A stretch of 42,261 nt of DNA, taken from NCBI RefSeq assembly GCF_025515455.1, contig NZ_JAOPHP010000005.1, forward strand, positions 1 to 42,261, in the 5' to 3' direction. The stretch is from Mycoplasma sp. CSL7503-lung. GTDB taxonomy: Bacteria > Bacillota_I > Bacilli_A > Mycoplasmatales > Metamycoplasmataceae. The notes below the pieces were generated by a model. The model did no database searches, was not told where the DNA came from, and was given only the letters and a program-made list of their open reading frames with translations. Both the position numbers and the translations under genes were made by a program. Shown here in pieces: positions 1 through 10,694 of the stretch (position 1 is its first letter; every line of letters starts with the position of its first letter).

Positions 1-42
1 ATACATTTAGCTGACCATTACTAATAAATTGATAGGTTTAGA
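1..42 (+). rRNA. 23S rRNA, 3' end (partial)
   Basis: The first bases contain the motif AGCTGACCATTACTAATAAA, which matches the conserved 3' terminal part of bacterial 23S rRNA (GCTAACCGGTACTAATGAACC in E. coli, GCTGACGAATACTAATAGATC in Bacillus). Only the tail of the gene lies in the window and the exact mature 3' end is uncertain by a few bases. No 5S gene follows before recA, so the 5S gene of this operon is either elsewhere or unlinked, as in many mycoplasmas. Confidence 0.8.
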
Positions 43-63
43 AGTTAAGATGTATTTAAGACA

Positions 64-100
64 TTTTAATGAATTATTAATTACTATTCAGTTTTCAAAG
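64..100 (+). other. 3' arm of 23S rRNA processing stem
   Basis: The reverse complement of this stretch starts CTTTGAAAACTGAATAG. That motif is typical of the 16S-23S spacer just upstream of 23S in Firmicutes and mollicutes. The segment can therefore pair with the spacer to form the long helix that brackets 23S rRNA and is cut by RNase III. The partner arm lies outside the window, so the pairing is inferred. Confidence 0.6.
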
Positions 101-104
101 AATA

Positions 105-127
105 AGCCCAGAAGGGCATTTTTTTAT
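105..127 (+). terminator. Possible terminator of the rRNA operon
   Basis: A short GCCC-AGAA-GGGC hairpin is followed by an A and a run of T. The stem is only four base pairs, so this is a weak call supported mainly by its position after 23S rRNA. Confidence 0.45.
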
Positions 128-208
128 GCGTTTTATTTCTTTTTTAATAAAAAAAGTTTTTTTAAGGTTCTTTTTTAGTTTTCTTAATAAATATTATTCG
201 GAGGAATA

Positions 209-1180
209 ATGAATAATGATCACGAATTAAAAAATATTATAAATATAATCGAAAAAAAATACGGAAAAGAAACTATAATGTTTCTGGGAGAAGTTCCGGA
301 AATTGATTTAGAAACATTTCATAGTGGAAGTTATATTCTAGATAATTTATTAGGGGGGTTTGGGTATCCTAAAGGAAGAATCATAGAAATATATGGGCCT
401 GAAAGTTCAGGAAAAACGACACTGACTTTACATGCTATTGCAGAAGTTCAAAAAAATGGTGGGCTTGCAGCGTTTATAGATGCAGAACATTCAATAGATC
501 CATCTTTTGCACAAAAAATTGGTGTAGATATAGAAAAGCTTATTTTATCTCAACCTGATTCAGGTGAACAAGCTTTAGATATTGTTGACATATTAGTTAA
601 ATCAGGAAAAATTGATCTTATAGTAGTGGATAGCGTTGCTGCATTGGTACCTGAAGCGGAGCTAAACGGCGAAATGGGAGATCAACAAATCGGTGCACAA
701 GCTAGACTTATGTCGAAAGCACTAAGAAAAATTACTGCCAATTCAAATAAAAATAAAACAACAATAATTTTCATAAACCAAATTAGAGAAAAAGTGGGTG
801 TTATTTTTGGTAGTCCGGAAACAACTCCTGGAGGTAGAGCTTTAAAATTCTATTCATCAATAAGGGTTGAAGTAAGAAAAGGTAGTCCTATTATCGAAAA
901 TAAAGATATTATAGGTGCTGAAATAAAACTTAAAGTTGTAAAAAATAAAATAGCTCCACCTTATAAAAATGCTCAAACAGAATTTTATTTTAATATAGGA
1001 ATTGATAAAATAAGTGAATTAGTAGATATTGGAGAAAATATAGGTAAATTTACTAAAAAAGGTTCATGATATTATATCGATGGCAACAGTGTTGCTCAAG
1101 GTAAAAAAAATATGAGAGAGTATTTAAGTGAAAATGAAAATTTACAAAAAGAAATAATAAATTTTATTAAAGAAAATTAA
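209..1180 (+). CDS. recA: RecA recombinase
   Basis: RecA forms ATP-dependent filaments on single-stranded DNA for homologous recombination and repair. The 323-residue product has the Walker A motif GPESSGKTT near residue 68, the VVDS Walker B strand, and the DNA-binding loop with the [15 protein letters not shown] signature. An in-frame TGA at 1067-1069 falls where RecA proteins have a conserved tryptophan or aromatic residue (GSWYYIDG), so the gene continues to TAA at 1178. A GGAGGA ribosome binding site lies 4-9 bases before the ATG. The gene follows the rRNA operon and is separately terminated from it only weakly. It is slightly short for the family (about 340-350), with a reduced C-terminal tail, as is common in mycoplasmas. 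Identification is firm. Confidence 0.97.
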
Positions 1181-1218
1181 AGTTTATTATAAAGTGTAAT
1201 TATTGTTTTTAAATATTG

Positions 1219-1224
1219 TATAAT
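1219..1224 (+). promoter_or_regulatory. -10 box of ppa, leaderless geometry
   Basis: TATAAT is followed by exactly six bases and then the ATG of ppa, so the first transcribed base is predicted to be the A of the start codon. There is no room for a ribosome binding site in a transcript starting there. Confidence 0.65.
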
Positions 1225-1230
1225 ATAGGA

Positions 1231-1782
1231 ATGAAAAATATAATTGATGTAAAAATTGAAATTCAAAAAAATTCAAGAATAAAATATGAATATAACAGAA
1301 AGACAAATTTAATAGAAGTTGATCGTATTTTACGTGGAGATTTTGTTTATCCATGTAATTACGGTTTTGTACCTAACGCTTTAGATTGAGATGGTGATGA
1401 ATTAGATGTGTTATTGTATTCTGACGAAACATTCCAACCAGGAGTTTTATTAAAAGCTAGAATTATAGGTGCAATGAAAATGATTGATGATGGAGAAACT
1501 GATACAAAATTAATTGCAGTTCATGCTGATGATTATCGTTTGGATAATATTCAAACTTTAGAAGACTTACCTGAACCTTTTTTAAAAAATGTAGAAACTT
1601 TCTTTAGTACATATAAAAATTGAAAAAGACCGGGAATTACAAAAGTCTCTGGCTTCGAAAATGTAGATTGAGCATTACAAGAGTATGAAGAATGTGTACA
1701 CCTAATGAATCAATATGGTTCAATGGATAAAAAAGAATTTATTAAAAAGATGCAAAAAGAACATCCTGAAAAGTATGAGTAA
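1231..1782 (+). CDS. ppa: Inorganic pyrophosphatase, family I
   Basis: This enzyme hydrolyses pyrophosphate to two phosphates in the cytosol and pulls nucleotide and aminoacyl-tRNA synthesis forward. The 183-residue product carries the family I signature DGDELDV around residue 53, the [18 protein letters not shown] strand near residues 30-50, and the later acidic KLIAV-DDYR segment. Two TGA codons read as Trp (ALDWDGDE, YKNWKRPG); the YKNWKRPG-type segment is conserved in the family. The start is fixed by a -10 box six bases upstream, which predicts a leaderless message. A strong bidirectional hairpin closes the gene. Confidence 0.95.
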
Positions 1783-1785
1783 TAT

Positions 1786-1811
1786 AAAAATGCTAGAAAA
1801 CTAGCATTTTT
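1786..1811 (+). terminator. Terminator after ppa (bidirectional)
   Basis: AAAATGCTAG and CTAGCATTTT form a perfect stem around an AAAA loop, followed by T. A-rich and T-rich flanks allow it to stop transcription both from ppa and from the convergent tRNA-Lys gene. Confidence 0.88.
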
Positions 1812-1833
1812 GATTAAAAAAAGTATAAAAAAA

Positions 1834-1909
1834 TGGTACATCATACAGGGTTCGAACCTGCGACCCACTGGTTAAGAGCCAGTTGCTCTACCTACTGAGC
1901 TAATGATGC
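1834..1909 (-). tRNA. tRNA-Lys (anticodon CUU)
   Basis: On the minus strand the sequence folds as a standard cloverleaf. The seven-base-pair acceptor stem is GCATCAT with ATGATGT, the D arm is GCTC/GAGC, the anticodon stem is ACTGG/CCAGT with loop CTCTTAA giving anticodon CTT, and the T arm is CAGG-TTCGAAC-CCTG. The 3' CCA is encoded, with discriminator A. It reads AAG lysine codons. The gene is convergent with ppa and divergent from gltX. Confidence 0.96.
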
Positions 1910-1915
1910 ACTTTA

Positions 1916-1921
1916 ATTATA
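1916..1921 (-). promoter_or_regulatory. -10 box of tRNA-Lys
   Basis: TATAAT on the minus strand is followed by six bases and then the first base (G) of the mature tRNA. The spacing predicts that transcription starts at or very near tRNA position 1. Confidence 0.6.
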
Positions 1922-1973
1922 TTCTTTTTATAAAAATAAAAATTTATTTTTTAAAAAAAAGGAGATTTTTAAA

Positions 1974-3383
<1,410 letters not shown>

Positions 3384-3384
3384 A

Positions 3385-3759
3385 ATGAAATTAAAATTTT
3401 TATCGTTAATAAACCAAAATGGCGAATCTAATAAAATTCAATTCGAAGTAGAATGTAAATTGAATGTAAATGGTAAGTTTACTTCACTTGAATTTTTAGA
3501 TCCACAAAGCAAAGAAAAAAATCTTATTGAAATTAGTGAAGAGGAAATTAACATTTTTTCATCTAGTGCATCTATTTTCTTAAAATATAATCAAAAAATA
3601 AATTTTGATTATGAAATTGAAAATCAGATTTTACCTCTTAGTTCAATATGAACTAATAAAGAATTTTTGAAAAATAAATATAATTTTACATATTCTTTAA
3701 GTAGTTCTGATTTCAAAATTGGAACCTATCAAATTTCTATTGAAATAATTGAAGAATAA
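3385..3759 (+). CDS. Hypothetical protein, possibly YwiB/DUF1934-like
   Basis: This 124-residue acidic protein starts one base after the gltX stop and is almost surely translated from the same message; no separate ribosome binding site is evident beyond the gltX tail. It has no signal peptide or membrane segment. The sequence alternates short hydrophobic strands with charged turns (IQFEVECKLNVNGKF, KINFDYEIE, KIGTYQISIEI), which suggests an all-beta fold. That pattern and the neighbourhood of a tRNA synthetase recall the YwiB/DUF1934 lipocalin-like family, but the match is too weak to name it. One TGA is read as Trp. A strong terminator follows. Confidence 0.7.
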
Positions 3760-3770
3760 AACACTCATTA

Positions 3771-3802
3771 AAAACAAACTAAATATTATGGTTTGTTTTT
3801 TT
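3771..3802 (+). terminator. Terminator after the gltX operon
   Basis: AAAACAAAC and GTTTGTTTT pair around an 11-base loop and are followed by a T run, closing the gltX transcription unit. Confidence 0.85.
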
Positions 3803-3901
3803 ACATAAAATTTAACTATAAGTTTTAAAAAATAGTAGAAAAAGATATTTGCTTTTTATAAGGTTTGGTATTGTGAATTTATTCTTTTAGTTAAAATAAT
3901 G

Positions 3902-3907
3902 TATAAT
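3902..3907 (+). promoter_or_regulatory. -10 box of the valS operon
   Basis: TATAAT, preceded directly by TG, lies 50 bases before the valS ATG, giving a leader of about 45 bases with an AGAAGGGA ribosome binding site. No T-box-like structure is visible. Confidence 0.6.
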
Positions 3908-3957
3908 TTAAATATTAGAATAATGGTTATTGATTACACTATAAAGAAGGGATTTTT

Positions 3958-6444
3958 ATGGACAAAATTTACAATCATAAAGAAGTTGAAAAGGGTATTG
4001 AAAAAAAATGAAGAGATAAGAAATTTTTCATGACACATGATATTAAAAAGAAACCTTTTTCAATTTTGTTACCACCACCAAACGTAACAGGAAAATTACA
4101 TATTGGACATGCTCTTGATTCATATATTCCAGATACAATTATTAGATTCAAAAAATTGAAAGGTTTTGATGTTTTATGATTGCCCGGGATGGATCATGCA
4201 GGTATTGCCACTCAATCTAAAATAGAAGATATTTTATTTAAAACAACCGGACAAACTAGACACGATTTAGGTTATGAAACATTTATAAATAAAATTTGAG
4301 AATGAAAAGATGAATATGCAAATTATTTTAGAAATCAATGACAAAGACTTGGTTTAGCTTTAGATTATTCGAAAGAACGTTTTACTCTTGATGAAAATAG
4401 TAATGAAGCAGTATTAAAAGTTTTTGTCGATTTATACAATAAAGGTTTAGTTTATAAAGGCGTAAGAGCAGTTAGTTGAGATATAAAATTACAAACCGCA
4501 GTTTCTAATATTGAAATAAATAATGTTCCGACTGAACAAAAAATGTTTTATATAAAATATTATTTAGAAAATTCCGATAAATATTTAACAGTTGCAACTG
4601 TGAGAACCGAAACATTATATGGTGATGTAGCATTAGTTGTTAATCCAAAAGATAAAAGATTTGTTGATTTAGTAGGAAAACGTGTTATGCATCCTCTTAG
4701 AAACGTTTTAATACCCATTATAGCAGATAGTTATGTTGATCCAAAATTCGGAACAGGTGTAATGAAATTATCAACTCATGCGGAAAGTGACGTTGAAATA
4801 ATTCAAAAACACGGTTTTGAATTAATTGAAACAATTGATAAATATGGTTATTTAAAAGTTCCTAATTCTCAATTTGATAAAATGGAACGTTTTGAAGCTA
4901 GAGAAGCTATTGGTGAATATTTAAGTAAAAATAATATGCTGGAAAAAGTTGAAATGACAACTTCTAATATTTCAATTTCCGATCGTTCTAAAACGGTTAT
5001 TGAAACCTTAATATTACCTCAATGATTTTTAAAAATGGATTCATTTAAGGAATTAATATTAAAAGATTTAAAATCAAAAGATGGCGTTAAGTTCTTACCT
5101 AAAAAATACAAAAAAACAATGAAACAATGAATGGATAAGGTTTATGATTGAACTATTTCAAGACAACTTTGATGAGGACATCAAATTCCTGCTTGATATA
5201 AAGATGACGAAGTAAAAGTTCAAATCGACTCACCTGGAGAAGGATGAACAAGAGAAACTGATGTTTTAGATACTTGGTTCTCATCCGGGTTAGCACCATT
5301 TGTATTTATGGGTTGACCTAAGAAAAATAGTATTTTAAAAAGATATTATCCAACTAATTTAATGGTCGCTGGTACTGATTTAATTTTCTTTTGAATAGCT
5401 CGTATGTACTTTTTCGGACTTGAATTTATGGATAAAATTCCATTTAAAAAAGTTATGTTACACGGACTTGTTCGTGATTCTCAAGGTAGAAAATTTTCTA
5501 AATCATTAAATAATGGTATTGATCCGATTGAAGTTATCGAAAAATATGGTTCAGATGCCTTGCGCTGATCTTTAATTACTAATTCTACTCCAGGATTTGA
5601 CCTCAAATTTTCAAATGATAAAATTGAAAGTGCTTGAAAAATAAATAATAAATTATGAAATATAGCAAATTATATTAATGAATTGCCTGAAAGTAATTCA
5701 AACGAAATGATTGATGCAGATAAATGAATATTAAATAAATTATCAACATTATCAAAAAATATTAATCGTTTAATGAAAAAATATGATTTCACAGTAATTG
5801 GTTCCGAAATTTATAAATTTATTTTTAATGATTTAAGTAGTTGATATTTAGAATTTATTAAAGTTAACAATAATAAAAAAACAACATTAGAAATATTCAA
5901 AAAGGTTTTAATAATTCTTCATCCTTTTATGCCTTTTATAACTGATAAAATTTATTTAGAGTTATATAAAAGCGAAATTTTAGAATATAAATGACCAAGG
6001 TTTTATAAAAAAGATAAACCTAAGTATATTGATAATGTTATTTTAGTAGTAAACGAAATTCGTAAATATCGTGAAGAATACAATATTTCGAAAAAAGAAG
6101 TTATCCAATATTTTACGGACATAGAATTAGACAATCATTCTCGTAATATTATTAATAAAATGACAAATTCAACAGTTAAAGAGAATAATGATTATTTAAT
6201 TTCGATAAATGGAAGATCCTTATTTATTGTTGTTTCAGATGATCAAAAAAATCAAAACAAAATTTCTTTATTAAAGAAAATGGAAACAACAAAATTCGAA
6301 ATAAATAGAGCTGAAAAAATCCTTTCAAATAAGAGATTTGTAGAGAGTGCACCTAAGGAAAAAGTTGATGCTGAAAGACATAAATTAGAAATGCATCGCA
6401 GTAATTTAGAAAAATACGAAGAGGAATTAAAATGAAAATATTAA
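3958..6444 (+). CDS. valS: Valyl-tRNA synthetase
   Basis: ValS charges tRNA-Val and edits misactivated threonine. The 828-residue class I enzyme has [16 protein letters not shown] (HIGH) at about residues 40-55, the editing domain with [17 protein letters not shown] near residue 215, WFSSGL and [14 protein letters not shown] (KMSKS) near residues 440-520. A C-terminal coiled coil rich in K and E is typical of ValS. The last ORF segment appears to stop at TGA 6433, but in table 4 it reads on as Trp-Lys-Tyr to TAA at 6442. It therefore overlaps folD by 13 bases. The overlap and short spacing imply translational coupling with folD. Confidence 0.97.
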
Positions 6445-7262
6445 GTGGTAAAGAATTAGCAAAACAAGAAACAGAAAAACTAAAAGAATTAGTAAAGAAA
6501 ATAGATCCTGATGATAAACCTGTTCTTTCTATCGTCCAAGTAGGAGATAATCCTGCTTCTACAAAATATGTAAATGCTAAATTAAGAAAATGTGAAGAAA
6601 TAGGTATTAAAGGAGTTTTACATCAATTTCCCGAAACTATAAGTCAAAATTCATTACTTAAAAAACTAGATATAATTAATGAAAATTCTACAGGTGTAAT
6701 TATTCAATTGCCTTTACCTGATCATATTCCACAACAAGTTATATTGGATGCTGTTCCAACAATTAAAGATGTTGATGGTTTAAGTAGCCGTAACGAATTT
6801 ATTTTATACAATGATATTGAGGAAAATCATTTTGTGCCTGCTACCGCTAGAGCAGTTTTGGAATTGATGGAACATTACAATATAGATGTAAAAGATAAAA
6901 AAGTTTGTGTAGTAGGTAGAAGCCACGTTGTTGGTAAACCTCTTGCACACATAATAAAAAGAATGGGAGCTGATGTTGCGACGTATAACGAAAATACTGG
7001 AGTTAAAGGAGTTGAAACTGGTGATATAGTTATAGTTGCAATCGGAGTTGCCGAATATATCAAAGAACAAAACATAAAAGAAGGCGCAATAGTTATAGAC
7101 GTAGGTACAAATTTAGACGCTAAATTAACTGAAAAATTAGTTGGTGATGTAGACGCTGAGTCAGTTTCTAAAAAAGCATCCGCATTATCTCCTGTCCCTG
7201 GTGGAGTAGGACCTATGACTGTTGTTTGTTTATTAAAAAATTTATTAGATATTTATAGATAA
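6432..7262 (+). CDS. folD: Methylenetetrahydrofolate dehydrogenase/cyclohydrolase
   Basis: FolD interconverts 5,10-methylene-, methenyl- and 10-formyl-tetrahydrofolate, supplying one-carbon units. The 276-residue protein has the catalytic SxxYxxxK region in NPASTKYVNAKLRKCEE near residue 50, QLPLPDHI (family QLPLP motif), DVDGL near residue 120, the Rossmann GRSHVVGKPLA segment near residue 160, and the C-terminal PVPGGVGPMTV signature. Its ATG lies inside the end of valS. It may supply formyl donors for initiator tRNA and thymidylate, but its partners are outside the window. Confidence 0.97.
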   Translation: MKILSGKELAKQETEKLKELVKKIDPDDKPVLSIVQVGDNPASTKYVNAKLRKCEEIGIKGVLHQFPETISQNSLLKKLDIINENSTGVIIQLPLPDHIPQQVILDAVPTIKDVDGLSSRNEFILYNDIEENHFVPATARAVLELMEHYNIDVKDKKVCVVGRSHVVGKPLAHIIKRMGADVATYNENTGVKGVETGDIVIVAIGVAEYIKEQNIKEGAIVIDVGTNLDAKLTEKLVGDVDAESVSKKASALSPVPGGVGPMTVVCLLKNLLDIYR

Positions 7263-7279
7263 TTTAAAAAGAGGATAAA

Positions 7280-8254
7280 ATGAGAAAAATAGCTATTTTA
7301 ACATCTGGTGGTGATGCACCAGGTATGAATAACGCCGTTAGAGCGGTAGTTAAAGGTGCTAAATCAAATGGTTTAGAAGCATTTTTAGTTTATGAAGGTT
7401 ATAAAGGTTTGTATAACGATAATATAGTTAGTGCAGATAACGTTGATTTAGATTTATTTTTAAATCAAGGTGGTACTGCTATTTATTCAGCAAGATTTCC
7501 TGAATTCAAGAAACCCGAAGTAAGAGAAGTTGCAATTAATAACCTTAAAAATAGAGGAATAGACGCTTTAGTTGTTATTGGAGGTGATGGAAGCTACCAA
7601 GGAGCTCAACTTTTACATCAATCAGGAATTAAAACAATCGGATTACCTGGTACTATTGATAATGATATTGCTTCAAGTGATTTTACTATAGGTTATGACA
7701 CTGCATTAAATACAATTGTTGATGCAATCGATAAGATAAGAGATACAGCCCGTAGTCATAAAAGAATTATGATAGTTGAAGTTATGGGTAATGGTTGTGG
7801 TGATTTAGCACTTTACTCAGGTCTTGCGACAGGCGCAGAAATTATTGCAACTAAAGATTTTCAACCTTCAATGGAAGAAATTGCAAATACATCATTAGAA
7901 TTAACAAAACAACCTAATCGCAGAAGTATAATTATTGTTGTTTCTGAAAAATGTTACGATATTAAACAACTTGAAAAAATAGTTCAAGACAAAACAGGTT
8001 GAGATACACGTATAAACCCATTAAATCATATTCAAAGAGGTGGTACACCTTCTGCTCAAGAAAGAGTTTTAGCGACATTATTAGGTTCTAAAGCAGTTGA
8101 GTATTTAATGGAAGGGAAATCAGGTTTAGCGGTTGGTATTTTAAATAATGACGTTGTTGGAATACCAATTTTAGAAGCTTTATCAATGAAAAATGCTTCT
8201 AAAGAAAAAGCGGTTCAAAGAGCGATTAAATTTAATAAATTGAACCAATCATAA
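7280..8254 (+). CDS. pfkA: 6-phosphofructokinase
   Basis: PfkA phosphorylates fructose-6-phosphate to the 1,6-bisphosphate, the committed step of glycolysis. The 324-residue protein begins with the LTSGGDAPGMNNAVRA nucleotide motif, followed by YEGYKGL, VVIGGDGSYQGA, the catalytic TIDNDI motif near residue 125, and NHIQRGGTPSAQERVLA near residue 250. One TGA (8000) encodes Trp. It starts 17 bases after folD with a GAGGA ribosome binding site and is likely co-transcribed with valS-folD. It accepts the product of the amino-sugar route encoded further along the window. Confidence 0.97.
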
Positions 8255-8257
8255 TAA

Positions 8258-8303
8258 AAAAATAATTAACAGTATATATTAATTTATTGTTAATTATTTT
8301 TTA
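8258..8303 (+). terminator. Terminator after pfkA
   Basis: AATAATTAACA and TGTTAATTATT form a long stem followed by a T-rich tail. It closes the valS-folD-pfkA unit and separates it from the small RNA promoter downstream. Confidence 0.8.
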
Positions 8304-8317
8304 TTTTAATTTATTTA

Positions 8318-8326
8318 TGTTATAAT
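8318..8326 (+). promoter_or_regulatory. Extended -10 promoter of a small RNA
   Basis: TGTTATAAT is a perfect extended -10 element (TG-N-TATAAT). The start of transcription is predicted near G8333. No convincing -35 hexamer is present, as expected for an extended -10 promoter. Confidence 0.7.
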
Positions 8327-8332
8327 AATATT

Positions 8333-8476
8333 GATTCTTACGTAAAGTAAGTGTGAGATCCCTTTAAGGGTCGCTTCTTGAGATATTAACCCTCCTTTCA
8401 AATTAATGATTAAATTAGAACAAATAGATACTAATATTTAATATATTAGATAACACCTTTAATTAGGTGTTTTTTA
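8333..8476 (+). ncRNA. Candidate structured small RNA, about 140 nt
   Basis: No start codon with a ribosome binding site and open frame is found here, yet the segment has its own extended -10 promoter and an intrinsic terminator. Predicted elements in order: hairpin CTTAC-GTAAA-GTAAG (8337-8351), hairpin CCCT/AGGG (8359-8370), an unpaired pyrimidine stretch CCCTCCTTTC (8390-8399), an AT-rich hairpin CTAATA/TATTAG, and the terminator. Its GC content in the first 70 bases is well above that of the flanks, typical of structured RNA. It lacks the hallmarks of tmRNA, RNase P RNA, SRP RNA or a long 6S-like closing stem. A leader acting on the downstream lacI-like gene is possible, but that gene has its own promoter. 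Confidence 0.65.
8452..8476 (+). terminator. Terminator of the small RNA
   Basis: AACACCT and AGGTGTT pair and are followed by six T. Confidence 0.85.
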
Positions 8477-8577
8477 ATATTTTTATTTTCTATTTAAAAA
8501 ACTATAAAATAATATTTTAAACATTATTTTTAATATCTTAATTTGGTAAAAATGTTAAAAATAGTTATTTTTTAATA

Positions 8578-8583
8578 TATAAT
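8578..8583 (+). promoter_or_regulatory. -10 box of the LacI-type gene, leaderless geometry
   Basis: TATAAT is followed by six bases and the ATG at 8590, the same arrangement as at ppa. No Shine-Dalgarno sequence precedes the start codon. Confidence 0.6.
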
Positions 8584-8589
8584 AATTTT

Positions 8590-9579
8590 ATGAAGAAAAA
8601 AATTTCGTACAAAGATATTGCTGAACAAGCAAATGTGTCGGTTTCTACAGTTTCAAGATTTTATAATGATGGTTATGTTTCAAAAAAAGCTAGAGCTAAA
8701 ATCACTGAAGCGATAGAAAATAATAATTTTTATCCTAATACAGGAGCCAGAATAGTGAGGGGTAGAGATAACTCTGTTTTTATCATTATGCCTATATGAG
8801 CTCAAAATCTTTATTCTTCAATTGTAAGCGGAATAACCATAGCTTGTGCCCGAAAAGGAAGAAGAGTTAATACAACTTATGCGGGTAATTCTACTAAAGA
8901 ATATATAGATGCAATTAGATATGCTTTTTCTTGAAAACCATCCGCAATTGTTGTTTTTGTTCCTCAATATTACAAAGAATTATTTGATTTTTTAAAAGGT
9001 TTAGAAGACATCACAGTAATATTATATGAACATCAAGTTAATGGGATTAACTCAATAAAAGTTGATATTGCAAAAGGTTTTTATACATTAACTGAAAAAT
9101 TACTAAATTCATCGGCAAATAGAAATGAAGACGGTTCTTTAATAAGTAAAAAAGTTGCTTTCATAAGCGACGGAAGACTTTCGAATACCCAAAAAACAGA
9201 AAGATATCAAGGGTTTGAACGTGCATGCGTAGATAATAACTATGATTATTATGAATATAGTTTTAGTTCTAAAAAAACCTTAGAAGATATTGCTCAAATT
9301 TCAAAGTTTTTGAGACAATATAATATTCATAATATTGTTTGTTCAACTCATGAAACTTATGTGGCTTTAGCTCAAGCATTGGGTACTAAAGAATATAATT
9401 ATACTGATATTGGTTATCAATCTATATACGATAATATTAAAAAATATGTTGCTAAAATTTTTATTGATTATCCAAATTTGGGGTTTAGAATAGAAGATAT
9501 GATTACTAAGCACAAAATAAATAATGAAATAATAACAAAAACGATACCAATTGAAATTATCGAAACTGCAAAAAGATAA
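8590..9579 (+). CDS. LacI-family transcriptional regulator
   Basis: The 329-residue protein has a typical LacI N-terminal helix-turn-helix: ISYKDIAEQANVSVSTVSRF at residues 5-24, then a hinge-like segment near residues 45-60. A periplasmic-binding-protein-like sensor domain of about 260 residues follows (IWAQNLYSSIVSGI, SAIVVFVP, KKVAFISDGRLS). The effector is not predictable; family members usually bind sugars or purines. Several TGA codons read as Trp. The mRNA is predicted to be leaderless. The gene is flanked by the small RNA and a potassium channel gene and has no sugar operon beside it, so its target could be distant. Confidence 0.9.
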
Positions 9580-9601
9580 ATCTTTTTGGTTTATCTTTTT
9601 T
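9571..9601 (+). terminator. Terminator overlapping the LacI-type stop codon
   Basis: AAAAGATAAA and TTTATCTTTT pair around a nine-base loop and are followed by T. The stop codon lies within the left arm. Confidence 0.75.
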
Positions 9602-9617
9602 AATTAAAAGGAGACAA

Positions 9618-10694
9618 ATGAAAAAAAGAAATTATAAAATGGTTTTCGAATTTTTAACACCAATAGTTTGAAATTTTAATGATGATATGAAGGATAAAAA
9701 TAATATATATAAAACCCAGTCAAAGATTTTTAAATTTATTTATATATTATTAGTTATTTTAGCATCATTAGTGTCAGTCTTATCTATTGCTACAACAGCA
9801 AAAATATTTGGACAGGGTTGAAAGAACTTTATTACAATACTACAAATTTTTACATTTTTCTTTTTTATTATTGATTATATATTACATTTATTAACCTATA
9901 GGACATACAAAAAAATAGATAATCATACTATGTTATATGAAAGTTCATATAAGTTTATATTTTCAATTAAAGGTATCGTAATATTATTGTCTATTTTATC
10001 TTCACTACATGTTATTGAATATTTTATAGGTGTAGATTCAACTTCGCAAAAAGCATTTGAATTTTTTAAGTTACTTAATTTTTTTAGATTTGCAAGACTT
10101 TTTTGGATTTTAACAATTTTTACGCCTTTCGCAATAATTGCAGCTGCTTTCAAAAAGCAAAAAAAAGTTTTAACATATGTCTTGCTTTTGGCTATATTAT
10201 TAATATTTATTTTTGCTATTATTATTTGAAGTAACGAAACATCTTATTTAGAAGAACAAAGAAATAGTTTCTTATTGTCAAACAATATAAAACCAAGTGA
10301 AGAATCATGAAAAATTTATCTCGAGGCACAAGAATCTAATAATAAAGAGCTTTATTTAAAAGAACACTTATATTATGATCAAGATAAAATAACTATTTAT
10401 GATGCTATTTTTCCAGAATACGATCAATTAAAATCAGGTTATGTAATTACGTTTTTAGATGCAATATATTTTGCTACCATTACGTTAACAACAATTGGTT
10501 ACGGAGATTTACTACCACACTCACCAATAACAAAAATAATAGTTTCAGTAAATGCGTTAGTTGCTTTAGCAATAATTGCAATTCCATCCGGAATTATTGC
10601 CGGTTCGTTTTTAAATGAAATGCAAGAACATTTAAAAAAACAAAAGAAAGAAAAAATGAAATTAAAGAATGAAAAGGAAGTAAAAAATGATTAA
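9618..10694 (+). CDS. Voltage-gated-type potassium channel
   Basis: This is a membrane channel of 358 residues. Hydrophobic segments are near residues 37-57, 69-96, 115-132, 152-175 and 182-203, followed by a hydrophilic extracellular loop, the pore helix and the selectivity filter TTLTTIGYGD near residues 293-302, and a last helix (IIVSVNALVALAIIAIPSGIIAG). The S4-like segment has few arginines (FFRFARLFW), so voltage sensing may be weak. The cytosolic tail is short and very lysine-rich. GGAG precedes the ATG. Its 3' end overlaps nfo by 8 bases, so the two are translated from one message. Confidence 0.9.

Noticed and set aside
6804..7075. Minus-strand ORFs inside folD
   Set aside because: They are shadows of a well-conserved gene, rich in residues expected from the reverse complement, with no start signals.
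8333..8476. Small RNA as tmRNA, 6S, SRP or RNase P RNA
   Set aside because: It lacks the tRNA-like ends of tmRNA, the GNAR-type SRP apical loop, the length and conserved cores of RNase P, and the long end-to-end helix of 6S RNA.
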